33,345 nucleotides of DNA, taken from NCBI GenBank assembly GCA_028693705.1, contig JAQUUX010000035.1, forward strand, positions 1-33,345, written 5' to 3'. The position numbers were made by a program, and so were the translations under genes. The notes beneath the pieces are model-generated. The model was not told where the DNA came from. It made no database searches and saw nothing but the letters and a program-made list of their open reading frames with translations. Below are positions 15,525 through 23,999 of the stretch, one piece after another. Positions within the stretch are counted from its first letter, which is position 1; each line of letters opens with the position of its first letter. The DNA is from Lachnospiraceae bacterium (GTDB lineage Bacteria > Bacillota > Clostridia > Lachnospirales > Lachnospiraceae).

Positions 15525-17097
15525 CAGCCCCGTCATCACCATCGTCCTGGTTTCCGCCCTGCTGTCTCTGTGCCTCTTCCAAAGCTGCCTGCTGTCTTCT
15601 TGCTTCTTCCAGTTCTCTGTTTGCTGCTTCGATTTGAGCTTTTAACTCTGTTAACTTAGCCTGCACAGCTTCATACTTTTCCATAACAGCCTGTTTCTCT
15701 GCAGAAGTGCCATCTGTTTCGATCTCATTATACAAAGTGTTCAGCTTTCCGATTGCCTCATTTAATTCCTCATACTCGGTGCCTGCAAAACTTTTAACAT
15801 CCATTTTGTATACTATAACCTTCTCATCAGGTTTTTCTGTGATTTCAAATTTTGCTGGTTTTCTATTAGAAACTTTAACTTTAATATCATTCTGATAAAG
15901 CTGTGTAAGATCTATTCCCTCATCTGTAACTGTAGTGGAGGACAATTTTGTCACATAACCTTTTACTGCACTTTCTCCTGATGCCAGGTCAGCCTGATCG
16001 CCATACCAGCAAAACAGATTATAGCTTCCATCTGCTGTTTTATAAATACGGAACAAAATCTTATCTGCTGCGACACCCTGATCTGCTAATGCAGATGCAA
16101 CCTGTGTCTGGATCTGTTTTCCAAGGTCACTGTTTGAATCAACACCTTCCTTGGCTTTTAAATCCTTTACCAAAGTGTTTAATTCAGAACCATCTTTTGT
16201 AAGAGTTGACATATAATTCAATACTGCATATTCTGTACTTCCAACAAAAGCGGCTTTCTCTTCTTCAGTTTGGGAATTGCCAATAGAATTCTCTGTGTCT
16301 GTAGGCATTGCCTGTCCTGTAACTACCTTTGCCACACCTGGTACAGCAGGTATAAACTTAACATCTGCCTTATCTACTTCACTACTGGTAACCTGAACTG
16401 TTCCCTGTGCATACTCACCTGTACCGGTTTCAGCATTATATTTATATCGAATTACACTTTTAGCATCCTGATTATCCGCTGTGATTGCTTCTCCATTCAG
16501 CCAATACACTTCAAACCCACCGTTGGCATCTTTCTTCAGAGAGAAATTATATTCTCCATCTTCCCCTACAATCGCCTTCAGTTCTTCATCCTCTAATAAA
16601 AGGCTGGCATAATTTGCACCATTGGTATCCAATGTACTTTTTGGAAGTTTCTCGAAATAGGTAGAGATCAGAGAATTCGGATCTGCCATCTGTTTAGTCA
16701 CATAATCAGTGATCTTGATAACATTTGTATTTTCCTGGAACGTTTTAATATCCTGTGTAACCTTCTCTATTTCATCTACATTGGCTGGTTCCAAAGCCAA
16801 TGCTGCCAATGCTGAAGCTGGTGCTGCTCCCACTGCATATACGGCTACTATATTTTCGTCGCCTTCTTCTCCGGCATCTTCATTTCCGTCGCCTTCTTCT
16901 CCGGCATCTTCGTTTCCATCGCCTTCTTCTCCGGCGTCTTCGTTTCCATTGCCTTCTTCTCCAGGTGTTTCTGATCCGGAAATGTCTATTGTATCTCCTT
17001 CAGCAAATGCAACCATACAATTTCCCAAAACCAGAGTCATCGAAATCGCTCCACACAGAAATTTACACCATTTTTTGCTGACATTTTTCTTCATCAT
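15457..17097 (-). CDS. Secreted repeat-containing coiled-coil protein, frameshifted
   Basis: Surface protein of unknown function. Start at 17097 (M-M-K-K-N), with GGAGG 10 bases upstream. A signal peptide (about 1-32, ending VAFA) is followed by three copies of EEGDGNEDAG, an acidic stalk encoded by 30-bp DNA repeats. A folded region has two similar halves (about 90-230 and 235-400). A Lys/Glu/Gln coiled coil with EEARRQQAALEEAQRQQ comes next. The frame ends in 22 odd residues after DDGDDGAV. In the +1 frame the coiled coil resumes and runs to a membrane anchor at 15113, so one base appears missing near 15524. No LPXTG motif is present. As read, the product would be released rather than anchored. 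Confidence 0.78.
   Translation of the reverse strand: MMKKNVSKKWCKFLCGAISMTLVLGNCMVAFAEGDTIDISGSETPGEEGNGNEDAGEEGDGNEDAGEEGDGNEDAGEEGDENIVAVYAVGAAPASALAALALEPANVDEIEKVTQDIKTFQENTNVIKITDYVTKQMADPNSLISTYFEKLPKSTLDTNGANYASLLLEDEELKAIVGEDGEYNFSLKKDANGGFEVYWLNGEAITADNQDAKSVIRYKYNAETGTGEYAQGTVQVTSSEVDKADVKFIPAVPGVAKVVTGQAMPTDTENSIGNSQTEEEKAAFVGSTEYAVLNYMSTLTKDGSELNTLVKDLKAKEGVDSNSDLGKQIQTQVASALADQGVAADKILFRIYKTADGSYNLFCWYGDQADLASGESAVKGYVTKLSSTTVTDEGIDLTQLYQNDIKVKVSNRKPAKFEITEKPDEKVIVYKMDVKSFAGTEYEELNEAIGKLNTLYNEIETDGTSAEKQAVMEKYEAVQAKLTELKAQIEAANRELEEARRQQAALEEAQRQQGGNQDDGDDGAVILQQLLLYRTRSRHWKIKSQI
16861..16962 (-). repeat. 30-bp tandem repeat coding for EEGDGNEDAG
   Basis: Three full 30-base units (16861-16890, 16891-16920, 16921-16950) and a partial fourth, differing at a few positions. 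All are in frame. Such repeats can expand or shrink by slipped-strand copying without shifting the frame. Confidence 0.92.
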
Positions 17098-17327
17098 GTA
17101 TTTGTAGCCTCCATCATTTTCCCTGTTCATAAGTTCCAATTACAATTACAGTTTTTAACTTCTTCTCTGTACTTATTATATCGTTATATCGGATTTTTTA
17201 TGATTCTGGTAATGCCAAAAAGCTACAAAAATTGGTAATAATTTTCAGTCGTTTTTTATCACATATTTACTATGCGTGACCATTTCGGTACTTTCGTGTG
17301 ACCGTTTTGATGTTTTCTTCTTATTCT

Positions 17328-18011
17328 CTACAATTTCAGTATTCCGGATAATTCTTGTAAATCCTCAATCATCCATTCCGGTCTGCAACCGTTTTCCAAA
17401 TCTTTTTTCTTAGGATTGTACCAGCAGGTATGTATTCCTGCATTAATTCCTCCCTGAATGTCAGATGACAGACTATCACCTACAATAATTGCATATTCTG
17501 GATCAAAATTCGGAATCTCTGCAAAACAGGCGTCAAAAAAACCTTTATCCGGTTTATTGATTCCAATATTCTGAGAAATAAAAATTTCTTTAAAATATTG
17601 GGCAATCCCGGCACTCGCGATTCGGCCTTCCTGAATTTTAGTTGTACCATTTGATACCAGATAAAGCTGATAATCTTTTGCCAGCTTCACTAAGATTTCT
17701 TCTGCACCCGGCATAAAGAAATGCCCCTGCCCGAGTAAAGTCTCATAAGTCGTTCTGGCAGTTTGAATCGAGGCATTCACGCCAAGCTCTTCGAAAAGCT
17801 GTTCAAACCGCATGGACAGGAGCTGTTCTCTTGTTATCTCCGCCCGCTCAAGACGTTTCCAGAGACTTTCGTTTATTGCAGAATATTTATTTACATTTTC
17901 ATCACTTGGTTCAATCCCTAACTGTGAGAACGTTTTTCGAATTGCCTGTGCCTCTGCTTTATGAAAATCTAAAATCGTATCATCTAAATCAAATAATACA
18001 AACTTAAACAT
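17328..18011 (-). CDS. YjjG/YfnB-family HAD nucleotidase
   Basis: HAD-superfamily phosphatase of 227 residues, closest in pattern to YjjG/YfnB, which removes phosphate from nucleoside monophosphates including unusual pyrimidines. Motif I is FDLDDTILDF (nucleophile D8, D10), motif II is VSNGT, motif III is the Lys in NKPDKGFF, and motif IV is VGDSLSSD. A helical cap lies at about 18-80. It begins 19 bases after the polyphosphate:AMP phosphotransferase, so it is probably the third gene of that operon. A role in trimming nucleotides made by its neighbour is inference. Confidence 0.88.
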   Translation of the reverse strand: MFKFVLFDLDDTILDFHKAEAQAIRKTFSQLGIEPSDENVNKYSAINESLWKRLERAEITREQLLSMRFEQLFEELGVNASIQTARTTYETLLGQGHFFMPGAEEILVKLAKDYQLYLVSNGTTKIQEGRIASAGIAQYFKEIFISQNIGINKPDKGFFDACFAEIPNFDPEYAIIVGDSLSSDIQGGINAGIHTCWYNPKKKDLENGCRPEWMIEDLQELSGILKL

Positions 18012-18030
18012 CTCGGTTCTCCATTCTATA

Positions 18031-19497
18031 TCAGGAAAGCTGTTCCATCTTTTGTTCTATTGCTTCTATTACCACATTGATTGCCTGTATTCTGGCAAAC
18101 AGTTTATCATTTGACTGTATGATATGCCATGGTGCAAATTCAGTACTGGTCTTTTCTATCATCTCGTCCACAGCCATCTCATAGTCATCCCATTTTTCAC
18201 GGTTACGCCAGTCCTCATCTGTAATCTTCCAGCGTTTTACCGGATTTTCTTCCCGTTCTTTAAATCTTTTCAGCTGCGTGTCCTTGTCAATATGAATCCA
18301 GAATTTTACAACCACAGCACCCCAGTCAGTTAAATTTTTCTCGAATTCGTTAATCTCATGATAAGCTCTCTGCCAGTCATTTTCACTGCAAAAACCTTCC
18401 AGACGCTCCACCATAACTCTTCCATACCAGGTACGGTCAAAGATTGCAATATGACCGGTTTTTGGCAGTCTGTTCCAGAATCTCCATAGATAATGTCTGT
18501 TCTTCTCATGCACATCCGGCGATGCAATTGGATGTACTTCAAATCCTCTGGCATCCAGTGCGCTGGTCAGTCTTTTAATATTACCGCCCTTTCCCGCTGC
18601 ATCCCAGCCCTCATAAGCGATAATAACCGGAATTCCTTTGTTATATATTTTATTATGCAGTTTTTTTAATTTTTTCTGTGCTTCCTGTAATTCTTTTTCA
18701 TATACTTCCCTGGTCAGTTTTTTATCCAGTGAGACTTCTGATAACTTTGGCATATGCACCATAGGAAAAGGATTTTCCTGTAATTGTACCTGCTCTTCAT
18801 TTCTTTGAATCGCCTTTTCTATTCCCTCCACCAGAAGATGACACACCTGAAGCTCTACCAATCCTTTTTCCGCACTATCGATTACATGCCATGGCGCTTT
18901 TTCAGAATTAGTTGCTTCAATAAACTGCCCATATGCTTTTTCATATTTCTTACGGTCTTCTAACTGCTCCTGATCGCGTTTTCCTACTCTCCAACTGGTA
19001 TCTTCATCCGACAGAAGTCCTTTAATCCTGGCTTTCTGCTCTTCTTTTGATACATCTACAAAAATCTTTAAAACCAAATAGCCGTTATCCACCAGTTGCC
19101 GTTCAAACATAATAATATCATGAAATCTTTTCTTTAAATCTTTGCCTTTGCATTTGCTATCCACCATATCACATACGGTTTCTTCCATCCATCCCGAATC
19201 CAGGAAAACAAACTTGCCTGCTTCCGGAATATTCTCCATGTGCCGACACAAAAAAGGCTTTCTCTTTTCCTCTTTTGTGGGTGATTTTATAGGAATTACC
19301 TGAAAAAATCTCGGGTCAAGATCCCTGATCAGGTAACTGATAAGCGTTCCTTTGCCGGATGCACCCCAACCCTCTACCAGTACAATGACCGGTAACTTTT
19401 TTTCTTTTATAATCTGCTGCTGTGCTGCCAGTTTTCCTCTGGTTTCCTTTAAGATACGTTTCATTTCATCCTGACTTAATTTCTGAATTTCTCCCAT
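18031..19497 (-). CDS. pap: Polyphosphate:AMP phosphotransferase (double-domain PPK2)
   Basis: Cytoplasmic enzyme of 488 residues with two fused PPK2 domains, as in class II polyphosphate:AMP phosphotransferases, which make ADP from AMP using polyphosphate. Walker A motifs are GWGASGKGT at 43-51 and GWDAAGKGG at 297-305. The C-terminal copy keeps DRTWYGRV, while the N-terminal copy has DSGWMEE there, so only the C-terminal half is likely catalytic. That is the known pattern in this class. The start codon directly follows the diguanylate cyclase stop (TAG-ATG), so the two are translationally coupled; AGAGGAGAAG provides the ribosome site. Confidence 0.93.
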   Translation of the reverse strand: MGEIQKLSQDEMKRILKETRGKLAAQQQIIKEKKLPVIVLVEGWGASGKGTLISYLIRDLDPRFFQVIPIKSPTKEEKRKPFLCRHMENIPEAGKFVFLDSGWMEETVCDMVDSKCKGKDLKKRFHDIIMFERQLVDNGYLVLKIFVDVSKEEQKARIKGLLSDEDTSWRVGKRDQEQLEDRKKYEKAYGQFIEATNSEKAPWHVIDSAEKGLVELQVCHLLVEGIEKAIQRNEEQVQLQENPFPMVHMPKLSEVSLDKKLTREVYEKELQEAQKKLKKLHNKIYNKGIPVIIAYEGWDAAGKGGNIKRLTSALDARGFEVHPIASPDVHEKNRHYLWRFWNRLPKTGHIAIFDRTWYGRVMVERLEGFCSENDWQRAYHEINEFEKNLTDWGAVVVKFWIHIDKDTQLKRFKEREENPVKRWKITDEDWRNREKWDDYEMAVDEMIEKTSTEFAPWHIIQSNDKLFARIQAINVVIEAIEQKMEQLS

Positions 19498-20841
19498 CTA
19501 CTTCTCCTCTCCCTGCAAGTTTTCACCTATAGCAGTAGCATTCCCCGGATATAATTGAGCATTCGTTCTTCTTTTAAAGAAATATTTTTCAATCGGCTCC
19601 GGGATCACATCCACAACATGATGTACAATGGCCGATAAATATTGCTGTAGATTTCCCTCCCGGCATATAGCAATTATCTTTTTTTCTTTTATCCACGAAA
19701 AACTTTCCACTTTCTCCCCAAAAAAATCCGGATCTTCACCTTGATCAGTTACATCCATATATACAATTATAAGTTTCTCTATATTCTCACGGCTGATCCG
19801 GGACAAATCTTCCATCGTTTTACATTCTTCTATACGAATTGTATCAGGAAGAAGTGCAGAAATCGTACTGCTCACATTTCTATTTCTGCTGAAAAGTAGT
19901 GCCATCTGCCGATCATCAGTCTCCGTTTGGTGAAATTCCACTCCATATTCTCTAAAACAGGCTTTCCCAGCCTTTTTCGCCTGATAAAGTGCTTGATCTG
20001 CCTTGTCAAAAAGTTCCTGGTAAGTCATGATTTCCCTGTTATTTGCTGCAACACCAATGCTTAATGAAATGTTGTCATCAATGGTAAGGTTAGGCTTATA
20101 TTTCATCAACTGAATAATTTCTCTTACTTTCATTCTGGCAATATCCATATCCGGAATATCCACCATCATTACCAGAAATTCATCCCCGCCGACTCTGCCC
20201 ACAATATCTGATTTGCGAAACAAGCTGGATAAAAAATCAGCGATTATCTTAATCACATGATCACCTGCCTGGTGTCCCCGCAAATCATTTACAGATTTAA
20301 AATTATCGATATCAATCACTAATAATGCATGTAACTTCCCATCTGCCAGTTTCAACCGCTCGTTACTGACTGCTTCAGTAGTTGGTTTATTTAATAAACC
20401 GGTCATCTGATCCAGTTCCGATTTGATCTTCATCTTCGCTGCTTCTTCAGCAATCAGAACCATGCGCTTGCGGGACGCCAGCACATTATTTACCCGTGAA
20501 ATAACAATTTCCGAAACAAAGGGCTTTGTAATAAAATCACTTGCTCCGAGTGCAAAAGCCTTCACCTGATCTTCCATCGCATCACTTCCCGTGATTACCA
20601 CTACCGGTATATCTTTAAAATAGGAGATTTCTTCTCTTTTCTTCAAGACCTCTAATCCAGACATTTTAGGCATCAGCAAATCCAGAATAACAACATCAAT
20701 TTCCTGCTTCCGTTCCTCCAGAACAGCTAATGCTTCACCACCGTCTGCAGCTTTTAGTATCTGATGTTCTTCTTTAAATAAATCACTTAGTATTTCACGG
20801 TTGAGTCTGCTATCGTCCACAATCAGAATAGTACTTTTCAT
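19498..20841 (-). CDS. Response regulator diguanylate cyclase (REC-GGDEF)
   Basis: Makes cyclic di-GMP under control of a receiver domain. 447 residues. REC at 1-120 has D9-D10, phospho-acceptor D54 in ILDLLMP and K106 in TKPF. A helical linker follows, then a GGDEF domain with the intact signature GGDEF at 218-222, DIDNFK near 177 and an inhibitory I-site RKSD at 209-212, five residues before GGDEF. Residues from about 310 form a third domain resembling a degenerate receiver (IIVYMDVTDQG, then VIPEPIEKYFFKRR). It is the first gene of an operon with the polyphosphate:AMP phosphotransferase. The partner kinase may be one of the orphan hybrid kinases nearby, which is inference. Confidence 0.93.
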   Translation of the reverse strand: MKSTILIVDDSRLNREILSDLFKEEHQILKAADGGEALAVLEERKQEIDVVILDLLMPKMSGLEVLKKREEISYFKDIPVVVITGSDAMEDQVKAFALGASDFITKPFVSEIVISRVNNVLASRKRMVLIAEEAAKMKIKSELDQMTGLLNKPTTEAVSNERLKLADGKLHALLVIDIDNFKSVNDLRGHQAGDHVIKIIADFLSSLFRKSDIVGRVGGDEFLVMMVDIPDMDIARMKVREIIQLMKYKPNLTIDDNISLSIGVAANNREIMTYQELFDKADQALYQAKKAGKACFREYGVEFHQTETDDRQMALLFSRNRNVSSTISALLPDTIRIEECKTMEDLSRISRENIEKLIIVYMDVTDQGEDPDFFGEKVESFSWIKEKKIIAICREGNLQQYLSAIVHHVVDVIPEPIEKYFFKRRTNAQLYPGNATAIGENLQGEEK

Positions 20842-20924
20842 ACACTATTTCTCCTAACGAACTACTTGTCCAGTTTATAGCAATATTGTACTCCAATTTT
20901 CAGAATTCATATACTCTAAATTGT

Positions 20925-20961
20925 AAAAAAACTCCGAACAATGCACAATCATTGTCCGGAG
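20925..20961 (-). terminator. Terminator after the 383-residue membrane-anchored protein gene
   Basis: CTCCGGACAATG (from 20961) pairs with CATTGTTCGGAG (to 20932) with one G-U pair, followed by seven T on the minus strand. The stop codon of the gene (20949-20951) lies in the hairpin. Confidence 0.88.
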
Positions 20962-22100
20962 CTGTTTATTTTTACGGATGTATAATTTGTATTATAGGTG
21001 TTATCCACCAGATCATTTATATTGGAATCTCGATAGGAGGCGGATATAATCTCTGCTGTATTCTCTGCCAGATCAAAACTTCCATCTGCATTTACCTTTA
21101 AATCCGTAAAACACACCACAGCTTCTGCCTGACAGGATACCCCGTCCGCCTGAGAAAGTGTGGCTCTGAAAACAAGTTTTACATCATTAAAATGTGCTTC
21201 CTGCAGTGCATAGGAATCCTCATTTAATGTATTCAGATATGCTGATACAAATACTGGATTAGACCATTGAAAAGTGGTCTTCCTATTGATCCAGATTGGC
21301 ATTAAATGTGCTTCACTAAAAATACGAAGCCCATATTGTGTGTCTTCACCAAACAATTTCTGACTGATCGTTACCAGGTGTTTAATATCATCCTCTGATA
21401 GCTGTGAAGCTTCCGTTAAATAACTGTCCACTCCCGACACCGTATATTCCATTATGCAGCTGTCACTGCCCTCTGCAATAGCAAATCCTGCATTTGCTGC
21501 TTCTGTCTGATCAAATACTGCCTTTACGGTAAAAGTATCATTTAATTTATAGACTTCGGCAGAATTTTCTATTTCAAAATTAATTGTTTTCAAATAAGGA
21601 TCTTCACTGGTGTTCGTGAGTTCCACATCTATATTCGGTGCGATTCCCGCATATGATACCTGCAGATTTTGAAATAAGTCCGCTACTGACAATACTGTTG
21701 CTTCCGGCAATCCTGTAACCTGAATCGTTTCCTCGGTTCCACGTACTCTAAGTTTTGATTCTCTGGCAACCGACTTATCATATGAAAAAAGAACCTTGAT
21801 CACATCTCCATTTTTCAACTGATCTCTATGATCCAGTTCAACACTTACGGTATCCCAAAATTCATTCTGGGCCGCGTCACCCTCTAAAATATAGTCTGCC
21901 GATCCTCTTCCATCATAACCTGAGAAAGAGATTGCAACTGCATCCCGCAGGTCTACTTTCGTATAAAAAGAATCCCATATAAAAAGACCACCGATTCCCA
22001 ATATGATCAGAAAAACAACCAGAATACAGTTCATCATCCCCCGTATTCCGGCCTTTTCTGATTCTTTCATTCTAATTCGTTTATTTGAAGCTGCCAGCAT
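20949..22100 (-). CDS. Membrane-anchored extracytoplasmic protein, unknown function
   Basis: Protein of 383 residues that I do not recognise. A basic N-terminus (residues 1-22, SNKRIRMKESEKAG) is followed by one hydrophobic segment (about 23-44) and then a long exported beta-rich region that begins YTKVDLRDAVAISFSGYDGRG. The mid-part has repeated strand patterns like DUF4352- or TcaA-type envelope proteins, but no defining motif is seen. It is the last gene of the minus-strand series headed by the ECF sigma factor, but it has its own promoter (TTGTAT, 17 bases, TATAGT). The start at 22100 has only a weak AAAAGG ribosome site; ATG at 22070 is an alternative. Confidence 0.75.
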   Translation of the reverse strand: MLAASNKRIRMKESEKAGIRGMMNCILVVFLIILGIGGLFIWDSFYTKVDLRDAVAISFSGYDGRGSADYILEGDAAQNEFWDTVSVELDHRDQLKNGDVIKVLFSYDKSVARESKLRVRGTEETIQVTGLPEATVLSVADLFQNLQVSYAGIAPNIDVELTNTSEDPYLKTINFEIENSAEVYKLNDTFTVKAVFDQTEAANAGFAIAEGSDSCIMEYTVSGVDSYLTEASQLSEDDIKHLVTISQKLFGEDTQYGLRIFSEAHLMPIWINRKTTFQWSNPVFVSAYLNTLNEDSYALQEAHFNDVKLVFRATLSQADGVSCQAEAVVCFTDLKVNADGSFDLAENTAEIISASYRDSNINDLVDNTYNTNYTSVKINSSGQ

Positions 22101-22138
22101 GTATCTTTGTACCTTTTCATTTTTATTCCTAATTAAAT

Positions 22139-22167
22139 ACTATAGCTTAGACACAGGTAAGATACAA
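22139..22167 (-). promoter_or_regulatory. Promoter for the 383-residue protein gene
   Basis: Minus strand TTGTAT (22162-22167), 17-base spacer, TATAGT (22139-22144), located just after the stop codon of the upstream gene at 22177. Confidence 0.65.
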
Positions 22168-22176
22168 GTATTTGTT

Positions 22177-22491
22177 TTAGAATACAATGTATTCTGCTTC
22201 CTTCATAAATATCCAGTCTGCGCAGGCCATACACATCGCAAAGAAAGTCAGTGCCATCATCAGAAAAACTGCCGCTTTATCATAAACAAATCTCACATTC
22301 TCTTTCCCCAGACTCATCAGTACTTCCACTCCCAGGAAAATAAAAATGCAAGGCCAGAGTCTGAAAATCCATAGGTAGGAAAGAGACGGTACAATCAGAT
22401 GTATGAGAAACAAAAAGCCAAATACAATCAACATACATCCAAAAGTCAATGTTCCGATCCGATGTGTTCTAATCATAGTCTCATTGTTCAT
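22177..22491 (-). CDS. LiaI/LiaF-like transmembrane protein (DUF5668-type)
   Basis: Small membrane protein of about 104 residues. After a short polar start it has four hydrophobic segments, with the first two carrying the LiaF-TM/DUF5668 pattern (TLTFGCMLIVFGFLFLIHL, then LWPCIFIFLGVEVLM). Such proteins take part in cell-envelope stress circuits. It overlaps the stop of the upstream gene by 11 bases, so the two are coupled. The start at 22491 is preferred over 22497 because GGAGG then lies 9 bases upstream. Confidence 0.78.
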   Translation of the reverse strand: MNNETMIRTHRIGTLTFGCMLIVFGFLFLIHLIVPSLSYLWIFRLWPCIFIFLGVEVLMSLGKENVRFVYDKAAVFLMMALTFFAMCMACADWIFMKEAEYIVF

Positions 22492-23014
22492 TTTCATGCT
22501 CCTCCAGTTCTTTTTTCTTACCGCGTATCATCATAACCCCCAGCGCGATAATACCGATTCCGACTACTGCCTGAGGAGTATAATACATAAATTCACGTAT
22601 CACATGATAAATTTGTTCCGGCAGGAATGAGTATACTGCGGAAAGAGCTGCCCTTCCCACCATGCCAATACCTACCAGTATCAGTACGACTGCAATCACC
22701 TTCTGATAATCCTTTATCATAGGTGCTGTACTCTCCTTTAACTGATCTAAATGCAATAGATACTCATCCTCTAACTTAGCAAAATCTTCATCCGGCATAC
22801 CGGCCAGATTATGTGCATGGAAAAAACTGTAAAACCACACTAATACGCCTATCATGTTCAGAATATCAAAATTCAGCATACTTGACAGCATGATAATGAC
22901 TATCTCTAATCCCATCAGGCTTAATCCCATCTTAAAAAATCCCATATACATCTCTGCTGCTCCCGGAATCATGGAAAAACAAAATGTTAAAAACCCACCT
23001 TTTTTCTGTTTCAT
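22481..23014 (-). CDS. TM2-like multi-pass membrane protein
   Basis: Protein of about 177 residues with four to five hydrophobic segments. The first pair (FLTFCFSMIPGAAEMYMGFF and the following segment) has the G/P-rich shape of TM2-type domains. A polar linker (about 70-95, with AHNLAGMPDEDFAKLEDEYL) separates it from two C-terminal helices and a Lys/Glu tail. The start at 23014 has AGGAG 10 bases upstream; ATG at 23023 lies too close to it. Part of the ECF sigma operon, function unknown. Confidence 0.78.
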   Translation of the reverse strand: MKQKKGGFLTFCFSMIPGAAEMYMGFFKMGLSLMGLEIVIIMLSSMLNFDILNMIGVLVWFYSFFHAHNLAGMPDEDFAKLEDEYLLHLDQLKESTAPMIKDYQKVIAVVLILVGIGMVGRAALSAVYSFLPEQIYHVIREFMYYTPQAVVGIGIIALGVMMIRGKKKELEEHENEQ

Positions 23015-23062
23015 AATTATCATTCTCCTTTTTGTTTTAAACTTTTTCTAAATATTATATAG

Positions 23063-23191
23063 TTACTGTCTGACAATCCTGTCTGACACACGGTATAACC
23101 ATTTAAATAAACCATCCGTCTTTTCATCTATCTTTCTGGTAACATTCTCCAATTTATTATTTTCCGGTATATTTATACGATTTTCACCTTT
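23063..23191 (-). pseudogene. In-frame tail of the sigma-operon membrane protein after TGA
   Basis: Same frame as the gene at 23192-23458. It reads KGENRINIPENN, then LENVTRKIDEKTDGLF and a short amphipathic end, stopping at TAA 23063-23065, 49 bases before the next gene. The DEKT-type ending resembles homologous sigma-operon proteins as I remember them, which supports an in-frame nonsense change at 23192-23194. Confidence 0.6.
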
Positions 23192-23458
23192 TCAAGGTTC
23201 TTCTATGACAAACTCGTCTGTTGTAAATACATCATCATCCACAGGCAGCATTCCGTTTTTCATTGGCAGAACCGTCAGAACCATAAGCGCTGCTGCCGTT
23301 GCAAAACCAATTTTCAGACTGTATAGTACCAGTTCCTTTCTGGCTCTTTTCTTTCCTGAAATCTTTGTAAGAATTTCTCGTTTTAAATAGGAAGGAGCCT
23401 GTAACATCTCATCTTTTTCAACTTCCGCTATCAGTTTTTCAAGTTCCTGCTCTGTCAT
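23192..23458 (-). CDS. Sigma-operon membrane protein (possible anti-sigma), truncated by TGA
   Basis: 88 residues from the ATG at 23458 (GGGAGGTGATATAC upstream). The N-terminal cytosolic part (TEQELEKLIAEVEKDEML) is followed by one hydrophobic segment (about 52-70) and an acidic end stopping at TGA after FVIEEP. It overlaps the sigma-factor frame, as coupled sigma/anti-sigma pairs do. Past the TGA the same frame continues for 42 sensible codons to TAA at 23063, so the real protein was probably 130 residues. An anti-sigma or co-regulator role is inferred from position only. Confidence 0.72.
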   Translation of the reverse strand: MTEQELEKLIAEVEKDEMLQAPSYLKREILTKISGKKRARKELVLYSLKIGFATAAALMVLTVLPMKNGMLPVDDDVFTTDEFVIEEP

Positions 23459-23999
23459 GTATATCACCTCCCCGGTATATAATTCGCAGCATTTCCCTCG
23501 CCCGGTATATCTGTGTTCGAATCGTTTTCTCATTTTGCCCGGTTTCCCTGGCAATTTCCTCCGGCTTTTGCTCTTCATAAAAATAACGTCTGGCTATCTG
23601 ATCATAGTGTGGCTTCAAATTCTGGCACTTGAAAAGCTATTCTGCTCTTACCTCCTGCTCTAGAAATTGATTTTCCGGCCCTACCATACTTTCACCCCGT
23701 TCCTCTAATTCTTCCTGTGAAACAGGCTCTATTTTTCTCGCTGATGCTTTCAGATAATCCATACTTTTATTCGTTGCTATTCTACATATCCATGCTTTTT
23801 CGTTTGTTCCGTCAAACTGATACCAATGCCTGTAAACAGAAAGGAAAGTCTCCTGTGCCAGATCCTGCGCAGCAAAATAATCTTTCGTCAACTTATAACA
23901 GATGGAGAAAACAAGATTCTGATATGTATCAATCAGCTCACCGATATTTACTTTTGAAATGATCCTCTCCACCCCCTTGGTACCATTTATCCTCTTCAT
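23439..23999 (-). pseudogene. ECF sigma factor interrupted by an in-frame TAG
   Basis: One frame of about 187 codons. Sigma-2 region: LIDTYQNLVFSICYKLTKDY, then AAQDLAQETFLSVYRH and AWICRIATNKSMDYLK. A linker follows, then sigma-4: PHYDQIARRYFYEEQKPEEI and ETGQNEKTIRTQIYRAREML. TAG at 23637-23639 (codon 121) separates the two halves without changing frame. An ECF factor needs both to recognise -10 and -35 boxes, so the product should be inactive unless the stop is suppressed. The 3' end overlaps the next gene. A TATAGT at 24002-24007 lies against the ATG at 23999, so the true start may be a few codons downstream. Confidence 0.82.
23637..23999 (-). CDS. Truncated ECF sigma factor (sigma-2 half)
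   Basis: The 120-residue piece before the TAG. It holds the region 2 core-binding and -10 recognition helices and ends QFLEQEVRAE. It lacks region 4. See the full interrupted frame at 23439-23999. Confidence 0.75.
   Translation of the reverse strand: MKRINGTKGVERIISKVNIGELIDTYQNLVFSICYKLTKDYFAAQDLAQETFLSVYRHWYQFDGTNEKAWICRIATNKSMDYLKASARKIEPVSQEELEERGESMVGPENQFLEQEVRAE

Noticed and set aside
16861..16962. 30-bp repeats as a CRISPR array
   Set aside because: The units abut with no spacers and encode in-frame protein repeats.
16709..17107. Plus-strand Ser/Pro-rich repeat ORF
   Set aside because: It is the antisense of the 30-bp acidic repeats. The minus strand has signal peptide, ribosome site and coiled coil, so that strand is the coding one.
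12730..23639. Altered genetic code or stop-codon read-through as the cause of the in-frame stops
   Set aside because: TAA, TAG and TGA all occur as the internal stops, and all three also end intact genes here (for example TAA of the integrase, TAG of the diguanylate cyclase, TGA of the MerR gene). No single reassignment explains them, and no selenocysteine context is visible at the TGA.
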